Shown: positions 19,101 to 30,346 of the stretch, piece after piece | Layout of the letters: each line of letters starts with the position of its first letter | Position numbering within the stretch: position 1 is the first letter of the stretch | Assembly: GCA_015179125.1 (NCBI GenBank) | Contig: WHVA01000059.1 | Location: 124,001-188,000 of the forward strand | Length of the DNA stretch: 64,000 nucleotides | Direction: 5' to 3' | Source: Gautieria morchelliformis | Taxonomy: Eukaryota > Basidiomycota > Agaricomycetes > Gomphales > Gomphaceae | Made by a program: the position numbers and the translations under genes | The notes under the pieces: generated by a model | The model's input: the letters and a program-made list of their open reading frames with translations, nothing else | Told to the model about the DNA's origin: nothing | The model's database searches: none

Positions 19101-20372
19101 AACGCGCAGCGCAGATCCGCCGCAGTGCCCAGAAACTGCGAACACGGAACATTACGGTTCCTGAACACCAAGTCGGGCTGGAAGGTCGGTCTACTGAACT
19201 ATCTGAGCCTGTCACACTTGTGCAAGCATATCACATTGCGCAAGATCCACGAAACCCCTTTATCTGGGGGACTGGTTGGCCCAATGTGTTGAGGATCCAG
19301 CCACAAATGTGAGATTTCTTGAATACTCCTGTGGGACTTCCATGTGATGGGGTGCGGTAACCTAGGATTTTATCGTGAGACTGAAAAATCACCTGCTGTC
19401 CCGGATCCATGGGCATGGTGGGGCCGGCAAAGAGCAGGAATTCTCTGAACAGGCGCGTGAAACCCTTTTCTTCCAGCACCATCGCATCTACAAACACGCC
19501 TTCCTGCGGGTCAACTTTACCACTTACGATGTGCGTCGGGATCAGGACATAATCAGTCCTCGGACCTCAAAGTGCGATGTCATGGTATTTTCCAATGAAG
19601 ATAGTCATTCTACAGCAATTCATCCCTTCTGGTACGCACGCGTACTGGGCGTGTTTCACGCCAAAATCATTTTGCGTTCAAGTGAAGGACTCACACCCCC
19701 CACCTGACTGGAATTCTTATGGGTCAGGTGGTTTGGTCGTGATCCCAGCCACTCATCCGGGTGGAATGTGAGACGACTGGAACGGGTGGGATTCGTCCCA
19801 CACGAAGACCATGAAGCTTTCGGATTCTTGGACCCCAAGGCCATTGTGAGAGCCGCGCACCTCATTCCAGCGTTTGCTCATGGCTGCACACAATCACTTT
19901 GTCCCCCTTCCCTGGCTCGGGAAGCAGAAGGGGACTGGGAATACTTCTATGTGAACAGGTATCTCATCATCATCTTTGACCTGATGCACGGAGGTCCTTA
20001 TATCTACCTGACAGATGGGTTGACCGAGACATGCTCATGCGATATATGGGAGGTGGCATTGGCCACATTCACACTCAAACAGGAAATATAGACCATGACC
20101 CAGCGAGCTCGGACACACTTTCAAGCCGCGATGTTGTCTCTTCTGATTGTGAGACTGATACGGATCGATATCAAAACCCCGCGCCCGGGGGATCGCGGCT
20201 ACCAGGGGGAGATGACGATTCAACGCACAGTGACTCGGATGACAGCCGCAGCTCAGGTGGGGACAGCAAAGACTCTGATGCATCTGAATTGGGTGAGAAT
20301 GCCGACGACGATGCGGACCTTGAGGATGACTGGCATGACAACAGCGATATTGATGCGGAATGTACATACTGA
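16148..20372 (+). pseudogene. Plavaka-family (CACTA-like) transposase, decayed
   Basis: A multi-exon frame starting MPITCSGCQHPYIRQSD carries an N-terminal C2H2-like finger (CxxC...H). Family hallmarks follow in order: WPVYLFFGNQSKWLRCKPSA, CYDGVTRWIFPRIFTWSADY, VLLACIRDLGRCPCPRCMV, LVCDLMHEVELGVWKVLFTH, LKTYKLHALGHYVRDIREFG (next to GTTDSYSTQ), a GELSHRKVK block, RWFGRDPSHSSGWNVRRL and VDRDMLMRYMGGGIGHI. An acidic tail ends it. These match the Plavaka transposases of mushrooms. Lesions are TGA stops at 16,971 and 19,705, both at Arg positions, and a frame problem near 17,535 in a T run. One intron near 18,481 appears to use GC-AG (donor GCAGGT). The chromovirus sits at the start codon, removing its promoter. 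The transposon ends were not identified. Confidence 0.85.
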
Positions 20373-20423
20373 ACACGGTGACAAAAGGGGTAGTACTGGG
20401 AGAAGGCATGTACTACGTCATGT

Positions 20424-21150
20424 GTGAGGCTCAAGCTGAGCGCGAGGGACGGGAGCAGATAGAGAGCGAGTTAGACTCTCTTGAACGCCACATAGAACAC
20501 GATGCACGCCGCCATCAGTGCACGATTGCAGAGAAGGAGGCTGAATCAGCCTTGGACAGTGTTTCTCAACAGAAAGCTCTCGTTTCTGAACGAGATGCGG
20601 ATCTTGCGGCTCTTCAAACGGCACTCACCAATCTTGAAGCTGAGGCATGACGTGCTGGAGAGTCACACACCAATGACAAGTTCTCTTTGGAGCTTGAACT
20701 GGATCGTCTTACGCGGGACTTGGCGAGGATGGAAGACGATCTGGCCCGCACACGTGCTGAACTGGCAGACTGTGAAGCCCAGACCCGAGAACGCGAAACC
20801 AGCTCGACAAGCTCCATACTTTGAACCGAGACCTGACCGCAGAGCTTGCGACACAAAACCAGGCACGTTTGAACGTAACCGAGAAGCTTGACAGCGCTCA
20901 GACCAGTCTCAGAACGGCCGAGATGGAATTAAATGCCGTCAGGTCGCGCAACAGTGACTTGGAGCAGAAATCATCCAAAGACCAAAGGTCGCTACTTTCC
21001 AATGAAAGCCAGTTCAGGGACCAGCTTCCAGAGAGAAATACGCTCCTACTCACAATCTACCAGTATATCGATAAGATACTTGGTATGGACAAATCAGGAG
21101 TGAGTTGGGCCGTAACTCCGAATACTGCGGTGATAGCTATGGCTGACTTT
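20424..21150 (+). pseudogene. Coiled-coil gene fragment (spindle-pole-type protein)
   Basis: Heptad-rich sequence: CEAQAEREGREQIESELDSL, ALVSERDADLAALQTALTNL, a TGA stop at 20,648-20,650, LELELDRLTRDLARMEDDLA, a frame change near 20,800, LNRDLTAELATQNQARLNV, then QFRDQLPERNTLLLTIYQYI and DKILGMDKSG. Long coiled coils ending in (T/S)ERNTLLLTIYQY(M/L)DKILG occur in large fungal coiled-coil proteins that I associate with spindle-pole/microtubule organising roles; that association is from memory and tentative. Only an internal piece is present, with a nonsense and a frameshift, wedged between the Plavaka tail and DUF6698. It may be a host gene fragment carried by the transposon. Confidence 0.6.
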
Positions 21151-21359
21151 TGCTCAGAGGAAAGGCGGCTCTCAAAGCCTCACTGATGAGACATCCTTCA
21201 TGCTAGGTGACAAGGACAAGGCCACGAGACCAGCCACCGTGACTGCCCGGTGGGCAGTGTTTGACACGGTGGGTCACGTGACGCAGCGTGCCAGGGGCCC
21301 ACGTCGGCCATAGGACATGGCTCCCTCTTTATACCCGAACCCCCTCACTGTGACCCATA

Positions 21360-22962
21360 ATGCCCTTATCAACAAGCTCGCGCTTGAAGCATCGGTCCTC
21401 GCGCTCCTCACAACAATCTTCCACGTGGCATACGAGGGGGGCCAGTTCACCATCTCCAACCCGGCATTCCACTGCTGCATCTTCAAGCCATGGCAGCAGC
21501 ACGAGACTCTCCTCCCCATCGAGTGATCTCATATGGGGAGGACAGTCGCATCACCAGGGCCAGACGGAGTCTGGAGGCAGCACTGGCCCCATTTCCGGTT
21601 CCGAATCTGAACACGAACCATCGCACAAGAGGTATCACACCAGCTATTCTGAGGGAACGGCGCGCAAGAACCTGTTTGCATCACATTACCATGTACTCTG
21701 TATACACTAATGCTTGCTCCTAGGAAACGCGACCCACTTTCGAGGCCAGCGCGACATTTCGGTCGCACAGTAGAAATGTGGTGCCGCTTCAAACTCATCA
21801 TTAACGAAGGCCGGCGTGACGCATCTGACGGCGAGGTTGATGATACCTAGTAACTCTTCCCCTCTTGCCGCTGAACTCATTGATCATTTTGTATTCTAGC
21901 TTGCGCACCACGCAGTGACAATACGAGCGACTAGTCGAGATGTGCCCTCGTCTTTCAGAAGAGATTCGGACGCATGGTGTTGAAGAGGTAGCTACTATTG
22001 TAAGTGCCTGACTTCCTGAAGCAATATTGCATTCTCGATGATGCTTGACGAGCCAGATGGAGAATGCACGTGCCTGTGGCCGCGGTGAAGACATCAAACG
22101 CATCAAAGACCTCATGCAATCCATCCGCTCCTTCCACCCGGCTCTGAAGACAAACAACAAGGAAAGCCGAGGATTCAACCATCCTCAGATCGGGCGGCTC
22201 CTCGTGAGTGCTGAGAAAGTCAAGGAGTGGGACGAGGATGAGGAGTATGTACTGTCATTGCATATCCATGTCTATCACTGACACACATCTAGGTTTCACC
22301 GGCGCGTCAAAGAAGGAGTTGAAACTTTCCGGCCCCAGGATTATCCCGTGTTCTTGTATGAAGATGACAAGGTGAATCCTGATAATTTATTGTCTGGTTT
22401 CTTGCGCAGCGAGATACTCATCCGGGTGCGTGTATCTATAATTTCTTACTCTATTCATGTTCCCATTGCTCACTTGATGAGATGCAGGCATATCGCGCTG
22501 TCATGATCGGCCCCAGTGCCATCGATGGCAGGGGAACATCCGCCCGTGCGACCAAGAAGGGCAATGCCCAGCTTAATAACATGACCGATATCTCAATCCC
22601 ATCGATAAGCTACATCGCGACCTTGGTGCATATTCTGCTGGGAGGTCTGATTTAATCTCATGGGCCCCCACAGGTACATTTTGGCTTATCCTCACAAGGC
22701 ATGTTCCATGTCGGCGGCGATCTGGGACGGTTCGACTACCACGGCTTTTATCGCTCCATCGTGGACCTCTTAGGTGATGAGCGCATGGTCCAGCGACGCG
22801 AAGCCCTGTTGAGATGGTGGAAAGGGTAAGTCAACCAGTTGTGCATTGGTAATTAACTGACACCTTATTAGAAAAATCTTTCCCAATGCGCATGAGTATA
22901 ATGAGCCGAAGGGAGACACTGTGCATGGGAAGATGCTCGCGCAATTGGAAGCATCCGAGTAG
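21360..22962 (+). pseudogene. DUF6698 gene with one in-frame TGA
   Basis: Eight exons join in frame: 21360-21673, 21724-21849, 21900-21999, 22057-22244, 22293-22425, 22488-22625, 22674-22825 and 22872-22962. The Ser-rich N terminus is followed by RPARHFGRTVEMWCRFKLI, QYERLVEMCPRLSEEIRTHG, PALKTNNKESRGFNHPQIGR, LLVSAEKVKEWDEDEE, GFLRSEILIRAYRAVMIGPS, NNMTDISIPSISYIATLVHF and DYHGFYRSIVDLLGDER, the conserved order of DUF6698, a large uncharacterised Agaricomycete family. The only lesion I see is TGA at 21,916-21,918 just before QYERL, at an Arg-type position. It may be a recent pseudogene or a sequencing artefact. Its place next to Plavaka suggests the family travels with, or inserts near, such elements. 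Confidence 0.75.
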
Positions 22963-23166
22963 GCAGGGATGGGCTCAACTGCTTGTAGTATGGTGTAAAT
23001 GCAGCTACTTTATATATTATATATCCTTGAAGTTCACTATATACAATTATTCGGCATATGTATCTCGGTGTCAGGCCGCTGGTCACCCAATAGTGATGGA
23101 CGGACTTTATTGCTGGAACTCACCATAATCGTACCTCATGGGTCCCCGCTTGCAATGACACCAGTA
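22963..23166. other. Downstream spacer with a degenerate minisatellite unit
   Basis: A divergent copy of the 31-bp unit seen at 23,167 lies near 23,056-23,083 (TATCTCGGTGTCAGGCCGCT). No gene. Confidence 0.4.
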
Positions 23167-23259
23167 TCAGGGTATCTGGATGTCAGGAGACTGGTCGTCA
23201 GGGTATCTAGATGTTAGGGGACTGGTTATCAGGGTATCTAGATTTCAGGTAACTGGTTA
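23167..23259 (+). repeat. 31-bp minisatellite, 3 units
   Basis: Three adjacent 31-bp units starting TCAGGGTATCT(G/A)GAT, at 23,167, 23,198 and 23,229. The units differ at several bases. Confidence 0.85.
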
Positions 23260-23519
23260 TGCGCTGGTCATTGAGATACCAGAGGTCATAATCGTGACGG
23301 CGAGCCACCATTGTTGCAGGTCATGGGGGCCCATGGTTTTAACACCGGCACATGGTACTCTCCATGGTACCCGATGGCAAGACATAACCTTTGGGTATAC
23401 CATCGTCACAATGTCAGGTATGCCGTTTCAGCACTTATTGCGATGACATATATTATAATATCAATACAATCCTTTATGATATTTGCGAGATTTTTCTGAT
23501 GTCCTGCGGCGGCATTACC

Positions 23520-24260
23520 CTAAGGCTTGGGACTGCGATTGCGAACGCATGGTGGCTCGTCGAATTCCCGACCCGGCCTTGGATGAAAGGCCGGGTCGGG
23601 CTCGGGCTCGGGCTGGCTCAAGCCTGCGGGTCGCTGTGTGGGAAGTCGTCGAAGGGGATGCCTAACACGCAGATATATGTTACGTGACTTACGCGGCGAC
23701 AGGGAGGCTCTGGGGGGTTTTTGCGGGTCCTCAGAGGTGCCCCATAGGGCGTGTGGCACTGTTCCTGCTCGCTGGGAGCGAGCGGGGAGGCCGAGGCCGC
23801 TCCTGGGGCCAGGCGCGACCGTGGACGCGGCGGTTGACCGGTTCTGTCGCGTGGAAGGGTGCCCCAGCAGACTGAATGTCTGCTGGGGGCTTGGTGCGCC
23901 GCGTGGGGCCCGCCTTGGACGGAGGCGGCTCTGCAGCGGACCGCGAGCGCGGCACCTGGCAGTTCTGGGGAGCTCTTGATGATCCGCAGAGGTGTGTGCA
24001 CGTCCCATAGGACGTGCACCGCCCGCGTTGCTCACAGGGAACGAGCGAGGCGGTTGGTGGGACTCCAGAGGCCGCGGGCGATCGTGGATGACGCTGCGCG
24101 ACGAGCGCGGCTTACGCGGGTTCCCAACGGGCCTAGGGGCCTCTTGGGGATCCTCAGGTGGATGCGCAAACCAGGTGGCATGTGCCGTCGTCTGTATGCG
24201 TCTGTCTGGGGCGAACTGGGGCGCGTCACGCACAGCATCACGAGGCATTGGGATTTAGAG
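23520..24260. repeat. GC-rich degenerate repeat with serial hairpins
   Basis: About 740 bp of very GC-rich DNA open in several frames on both strands but without protein similarity. It opens with a perfect 14-bp hairpin (arms 23567-23580 and 23587-23600). Two related units follow about 250 bp apart (from about 23,728 and 23,980). Each has a ATCCTCAGAGGTG-like lead, a hairpin with a CATA loop, then CTC(G/A)C..GGGA(G/A)CGAGCG and CG(A/C)(C/T)CGTGGA(C/T)G blocks; a third partial unit begins near 24,150. I cannot assign it to a known RNA or element. Confidence 0.6.
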
Positions 24261-24866
24261 TGTGGGTGGAGGGATGAAATACAGTTGAGAAATCTCAACT
24301 TTTCAACTTATTCAATACTTCTCCTGAATTGACCTTGTGGTGGGCCATACGATAAGTCACTGCGGCTGTCGGCTACAAGGACCATTTTCCTTTTGGAGAA
24401 GCATGATCATATGAGATTTAGTCACCGTCGCTTGGACAATCAGAGTCACTAGGTAGTGGTCAATAACCACTCGCGGCACCCTAGTCGACAGTGTTTTATG
24501 TCATTATCCATACGTACGGTCCAAGCTGTTACATGGATGTTTTTCTGTTTTTCTGGAGCATACGTAGAGGCAGAGAATTTATTCTGCTTCAGAGTACTAC
24601 AGTAGGTCTTTTACGGAAACGATCCAATTGCTTGAGTAGAAGCCAACTGTCTATACCACAGGACACTCGTGACCCGATTTTGGTCTAACTACCCTGTGTT
24701 TGCGCGAGCTCCCTGGCCGATAGCTGGAATGTGCACAATGAAAGCCGCCGCTTAGCCGCGGCAGCGTACAGAGTTCCCAGAAGCGCTTCGTTACCATGTC
24801 TCACATAATACCCACTGTTGGAGAAGGCCTTACCGTGGGGCTTGCGCGCCCCTTGAAGGTTCAATG
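24261..24866. other. Intergenic, no supported gene
   Basis: Nothing recognisable; short ORFs only. Confidence 0.5.
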
Positions 24867-26198
24867 TTAGACAGGGTCTGTGCGCCCAGCAGACAGCAGC
24901 TCACATATAAGGTCACTTTCCACGCGTGCGCCATATTGTGATTTCAGCAGTTGTGCGTCTCCCTCATCCCAAAATCCGCCCTCATAAAACTTGACCTTCG
25001 CAGAATCGGAGGTGAACATAATTTCCAAGTTATATTCTCCTACTCTGCGCGTAGGGCCGAATTCATTATCAGCAGGATACCCATTATATTCCTCGTAGTA
25101 CGCCTCTTCAGGCGCATGAACACCACGAAGTTCCATGGTTACCCCTAATGCTAATAAAACACGATGCAGTGCTGCATCAGAACCCTTGAGATGGCTGGCA
25201 AATGTCTCCAAGAGCTCTGGGAACTGATCGGGTACGCATGGGAAAGCCCTACTGCTACTTTTCCTCCTTGGGGCAAGAAGTCCTTGTTGTTCAAAGCAGC
25301 CTTGAAATCCGTGTAGAAGGGAAGACTCATCCCATCCATTACAGAGGCACCTGATGGGCCTGTTTCTTTCGAGGTAAAGACATCATACGCGAGCGTAACT
25401 CTTGTGCCAGACTTGACAGGAAGGACCTCATGCTCAACATCGGAGAACAGAAATGCCATGGCAATGCCATTCGGTCTTGCAAACTAGTAGAGCAGGTTGT
25501 GCCCCAGTCAAACAGGACTTGTTTCCCTTCATGGCTGACGCGCAATTCGCCCCCTTCGAACGGTATAGGCAGTGCTACTACGAGGGTCCCAACGTGGCGA
25601 GCAGACTTGGGCGTGTCACGGTGAGGCTTAAAAAATCCCCCCACAGCATACGCATTGAACTTGTAAAGGTCTGCCACGAGACCACTGCTTGAGGTTCTGG
25701 GAGACGTCAGAGCTGAAATAATTGCCATAACACCACTATCATTCAAAATATCCCTAGTGAGTGCAAAGGTGCCTTGCTGCAACTCCCGCGCAAGGCGATA
25801 GGAGTCATCAAACACAGTTTCACTTCCACGTCCGTGCGAAGATGGAACACAGACATCAAGCAACTGCTGCAACTCGTCCGGCCTTGTTGGGGGAAGTTCA
25901 AGACTAATCATGAATATGATGGTCAATGAACCAGAAATTTGCATACTGCTGTATTCCCATACCTGTGGGCATGTCCTCCATCCCCTACTTCGTAGAGTAG
26001 ACGGGGTTTCTGTTCAGCAGGAAGTTGAATGACTCCGCCACAACAAAACTGAGATTCTGTCTTGGCCAGACTTTCAACGAGATCCTTGAGGACGTGCTTG
26101 TCCACGGGCGTGAGAGGCGGCGTGAGTTCCGGCGGGGGAGACGGCGGGAGCTCAGATGGCTTGTCCAGGGTGTTTGTTGTGATGCAGAGTAAAACCAT
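24867..26198 (-). pseudogene. 2OG-Fe(II) oxygenase (prolyl-hydroxylase-like) gene, frameshifted
   Basis: Minus-strand frame starts MVLLCITTNTLDKPSELPPS. After ESQFCCGGVIQLP and GDGGHAH an intron (about 25,971 to 25,913) leads to LELPPTRPDELQQLL. The oxygenase core follows: YKFNAYAVGGFFKPHRDTPK with the H-x-D iron ligands, LVVALPIPFEGGELRVSHEG, VLFDWG, then in another frame AMAFLFSDVEHEVLPVKSGT with the distal His and the 2OG-binding Arg. The C-terminal half (KGSDAALHRVLLALGV to ELLSAGRTDP) is in a further frame. The switches near 25,490 and 25,230 look like single-base indels, since no intron fits. Either a young pseudogene or two base-call errors in a working gene. Members hydroxylate protein or small-molecule substrates; the substrate here is unknown. 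Confidence 0.7.
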
Positions 26199-27388
26199 TC
26201 TTTAAGTTTAAAGATCCTTTGGGATCTGGCGGGTGCTTAAAGTACTTTAAGGGAGCGGGGTATCAGGATGAACCGATGATGCCATAAATAGGCAGGTGGT
26301 TCACCCACTGAGACACGCGTGACGGTCCATGACGTGCAACTGACGCGCCCAGTGGTGGGGAGCCTAGCTATGCGAGCGGTGAAGTTCACTGAGCGGAACT
26401 TCAGCTGCAGCGCAATTGCAAGGTCCCCGACTCTCTGCAAAGGAGAGGGCTGGTCGAACGCAAATATCCGCGGAATTCGCCGTGTGTAAGAACGCTCCAC
26501 TACTTACATATACATATACTCTGAGAAAAATCTCGGTACCTGGCGACGGGACAGGGCAGTAAAAAATCTCGAGAGATAGGAGGGAGAGCAAAAAAATGAG
26601 ACTAGACTGACCATGTGCTAAAATTGCAATGCTGTTTTCCAGACTCGCTGACGGCTCACTGACCGGCGTCCTAAAGGGACTCCTGAGCGTGCAGCGGCGG
26701 GCGAAGAGTCGGTACTGCCAGTGAGTGCCCACCCTAAGGGGGGCAGACATAGACCCGGTGCCAGTCTATATATCTCTTCCCGAGAAATTGTAAGCATTAG
26801 AACGAGGTTCGAGTCTAGAGCAGGCCGTGACAGGAAGGCGACGGGCGAGTACGGGTCTTATGCAAAGAGTTATATGGCCAACAGGGCCTTGGTTTCGGAC
26901 GCAAAACGCCTTCGGAACTTCCCAAATCCCCAGTACGAATTCAACTTCTGCGAGTCAATTTTTGAGGCTGGATAAGTACTTACTGCAAGTGTGGATATAT
27001 GATGAAAGAAAAAGGTCCAAAAGAGGTCGGTTAAGGCCACTCGCAGGTACTTGTCTATACGACCCAACAGTAGATATCACTTTGCGGGCCGTGGATCACA
27101 TTTGCGTGCAGGAGCATCTTCTGTACATTTGGGGAAGATGTTAGATTACTAGGAGGTCAGCACACCTGAGAGCTCACCTTTTTTCTCGTATTACTGTGCC
27201 CATCAACTTCTCAGCGGATGGAAAATAGTCCCCATGCAGTAATGGTTAATGGTAAACCATTACCTAAATAATCACTAATTGAATTAGGGTTAGAGCTAGG
27301 CGCTTGTCGGAGTCGGAACTTCAGCTACTTTTCTGGTGACATTTTCGGGCGAATTGCAGGCGTTTCTAAACTTGTAGGAGGGCCAAGT
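26199..27388. other. Intergenic, no supported gene
   Basis: Short ORFs on both strands without motifs. A small inverted repeat AATGGT-AA-ACCATT lies near 27,250. Confidence 0.4.
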
Positions 27389-30346
27389 ATGAGGTCAGTT
27401 CGGGCCCTGGACGAGTCCGTAAGTCAGATACGCGAGAGGATGATATGGGGTGATGTCTCGGATAGTGTTCCAAAGGTAGAGTCTACACCTTCCCGGCATC
27501 GTGAAATACCACCGAAGGCAAGCATGGTAAAGAATGTATCATTAAACATAAATAACTCCACTTTTGCTTAGGATGATGAAGACGATATTCTGGAGATGGG
27601 CGTGTCATCATCTCCCAGGGGACACAAAAGACGTCACGGTTCTTCCCCATCTAGATCATGGGAACTGGATGAGGGCAGTATCTTGTCCCCACCGGGCGTA
27701 CGTTATCATAAGTTGCGTGAAAGGTACACTTACCTACCGTGCTCATACTTAGTCACTGTGTTCGCCAAGCACTCTAAGCTCACCCCGACGACGACCCAGA
27801 GGGTCAGAAGGTAAGCGTATAATCGACCCACATTTACTATCTCCTTGATCCAGCATGACAACCGTACGGATAACTTATTCTATGACTCTGTATAGCCGGA
27901 AAGTCAATACACAAAGCTGCAGAGACCCCACAGAATCTGCTGGTGTCCCCCGGGTCGTCTCTGAATCAAAGGCTTGACGGCCATCTCTCTCTCAGTGTTG
28001 GAAGAGGCGTTATTTTACCTGCCCAGCGTCGTGCTAGCAGAATTGTCGTAAGCGCGAGTCCCAATGTTGCCCGGAAATCAGCCGTCACCAGTCCCCCAAA
28101 AACCACCTCCGGAAGGTCAGGAAAAAAGACGACAAATAATTATCTGAAAAACGACCACAGACTCCGGCAGCCTGTGATAAGTTATCAGGAATCAGATGGC
28201 TCATCTTCACTTGGAAAAGAGCAACCCCAGGTTGCCCGAAAGAGTGCCCACAGGGGGGGGAAGAATCTCAAGACACCCACTATCGAAACGTCACACGTGT
28301 TGGAGGGATTGTCTAAAGGGGCCGCACGCAAATATCCTTCCAAGTACTTAACTCGTGATTCTCCTGAGGTTTTTCCCACAAGTTCCTCGGGGGATAGCTC
28401 GGACAGTGATTCCCTCTCATCTTCGTCTGATCTGAGTAAAAGATCAACACCGTCCCCTGGACACCGTGTCCAAAAGCTTGGGCGCGGCGGTGGTTTGTCC
28501 TCTGGATCCCATCCTGTCTTTACATCGAAGTTGCCACCAGGATCTCACCCTTTGAGTTCTCCGAAAGGTAAAGTAACGCCCTCAGGGAATCGGTCTGGCG
28601 TGGGACCGCATCATCACGATGAGCAGTTGAACTCTTCTTCATCGTCCAAACGTTTTCCCAGGGTGAACTCTCATGACGCTCAAATGGACGACACGGGCAA
28701 TTCTCCCTCGGTGGTTGGCCGTACGTATCGTGGAAAGACCGTGTCCCCTAGCCCATACCCAGAGATCCGGAGTAAAAAATCCGCCTCTCCTGCTCGAAGC
28801 AGTTCTTTGGATGTCCCGATTGGACAGACCTCATCATCTCATGAAGATCAACATTTCCCTGCGTCAAGTACCCCACGGCCACAGCTTCTCCCTGGTACGT
28901 GTCCGCCTTTCCCAGATACTGCCGAAGCGGCACCACCTCAGCCACTTGTTGATGCTTTCGAGGAATTGTTTGTGTACCCGTTATATCTCCATCGTACCAA
29001 CCGCCTTCCCTTTCTGCTCCGAAACGTACGAGTCAGCTTTCAGGCCTGGTGTCGAGACCTTGATATACGTTCTAAGGCGGATGCAGATTCTGAGTCGGCC
29101 AGCCATCTAATGCCTTTGACCTACGAATATATCTCGCCACTGGGTGAGCTACATACTTATACCACCACGCACCCAAGGCGAGAGTGCCCCCTGTGCTGCA
29201 TATTTGGCGTTTTTTCTAGTTGGGAGGCGTTGAGAAAGCATTTTAGATGGGATCACAAGGAGATTGAGTGTGAGCTCATCCTGACTGAGGTTGCTCCGAG
29301 GCTTGTGGTACGTATGAAGGAGCAGATACGGTGAGTATATCACTGCCACTAAATAATATGCAAGCTCTCAATAAACCCCAAATATCAGTGCCCCGCCGTC
29401 GTTAGTAGTTTCTTCGCGAGACGTCCTATCGACCAGTCCAAAACCCATCCAAGCACCCCCACTACAGGATGCTGGTCATGATGCACAAACGGAAGCCCAT
29501 CAGCATCATGCTCATAGTCCTCGCCGACCTTGTGGTAATTTTACCCCCTCTCGCTCTCTTTCCTTATACACTTCAGTGTCGCAGAAAGTCGTGACCTCTG
29601 AGGCGGTGTCTGTCTTCCCATCCCACACAGACCCTGACGCGGGACCCGAGCCATGTAGTATTCGCACTCCCTTGCCTCAGGTCTTGACCCCGCCGATCGC
29701 CTCATCCCCGCGACTCACAATACCCACGACATCGCCCCGATCCAAACCTCCCACTCCGCCTCCCATACATAATCCCCATGGGCCAGCTCATCCTATTTTA
29801 GTCAATCCCGACCATCCATTGACAGGCGTTCAGCCAGTGACATATCGCCCCACAGGACCGCATCTTTATGATCACCTGTCCACTCTACCTGTAGAAGTTT
29901 TTGGCCATCAATCTTGGTTTGTTCTAGATAAAGAGGAGGAGATTTTTGAGTTGACAGATGTCCTGGACGAGGATAAGATGTTATGTGCCTTGTGGGGGAG
30001 ATGGATATTGTTAAACAGGTGAATTCAATGTGGAGTATAGAGACGATGCTAAGTTTGTATTACTCTGTCAGATCATTTTTCATTGGGAATTACCTCGCGG
30101 GTGTCGAGGCATTTGTGGATGAGTACTGGCTCATTATCCATCAGGCAGCCGGGTGGGGGGCCCTACGTGCTTTCCTCATGGTATGTATCCGTTAGTGCTA
30201 TTTTCGTATTCACAGGACCCACCTCGACGGCTTATGCCGCCCAATTAGGTGCTGGTCTCTAGACGTTTCTGAAGAATATCGAGATGGTAAAGGTGCTCAA
30301 AAAGTACAACGAACTGGTTGGGAAGAATGAGTGGCCCAAGGATTAA
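27389..30346 (+). CDS. Uncharacterised Ser-rich protein with C2H2-like finger
   Basis: About eight exons join in frame. The first three encode short acidic/basic segments (DDEDDILEMGVSSSPRGHKR). The large fourth exon (about 27,896-29,331) encodes a Ser/Pro/Lys-rich disordered region, then ELFVYPLYLHRTNRLPFLLR and a C2H2-like motif CPLC...LRKHFRWDH (Cys-x2-Cys, His-x4-His). After a Pro-rich linker (29,388-30,018) come VEAFVDEYWLIIHQAAGWGA and, after an intron ending CTCTAG, TFLKNIEMVKVLKKYNELVG and KNEWPKD. The basic, disordered body with one finger suggests a nuclear DNA-associated protein, but I do not know the family. The small C-terminal helical block resembles tails of other Agaricomycete orphan proteins. 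No lesion was seen. Confidence 0.55.

Noticed and set aside
23087..23101. TAGTGATGG resembling the hAT end at 8,258
   Set aside because: No opposite inverted end or 8-bp duplication was found nearby.
23520..24248. 242-codon minus ORF in the GC-rich repeat
   Set aside because: High GC leaves several frames open; the translation is low-complexity Pro/Arg and follows the repeat structure.
26795..26825. GGTTCGAGTCT, B-box-like
   Set aside because: No cloverleaf can be drawn around it.
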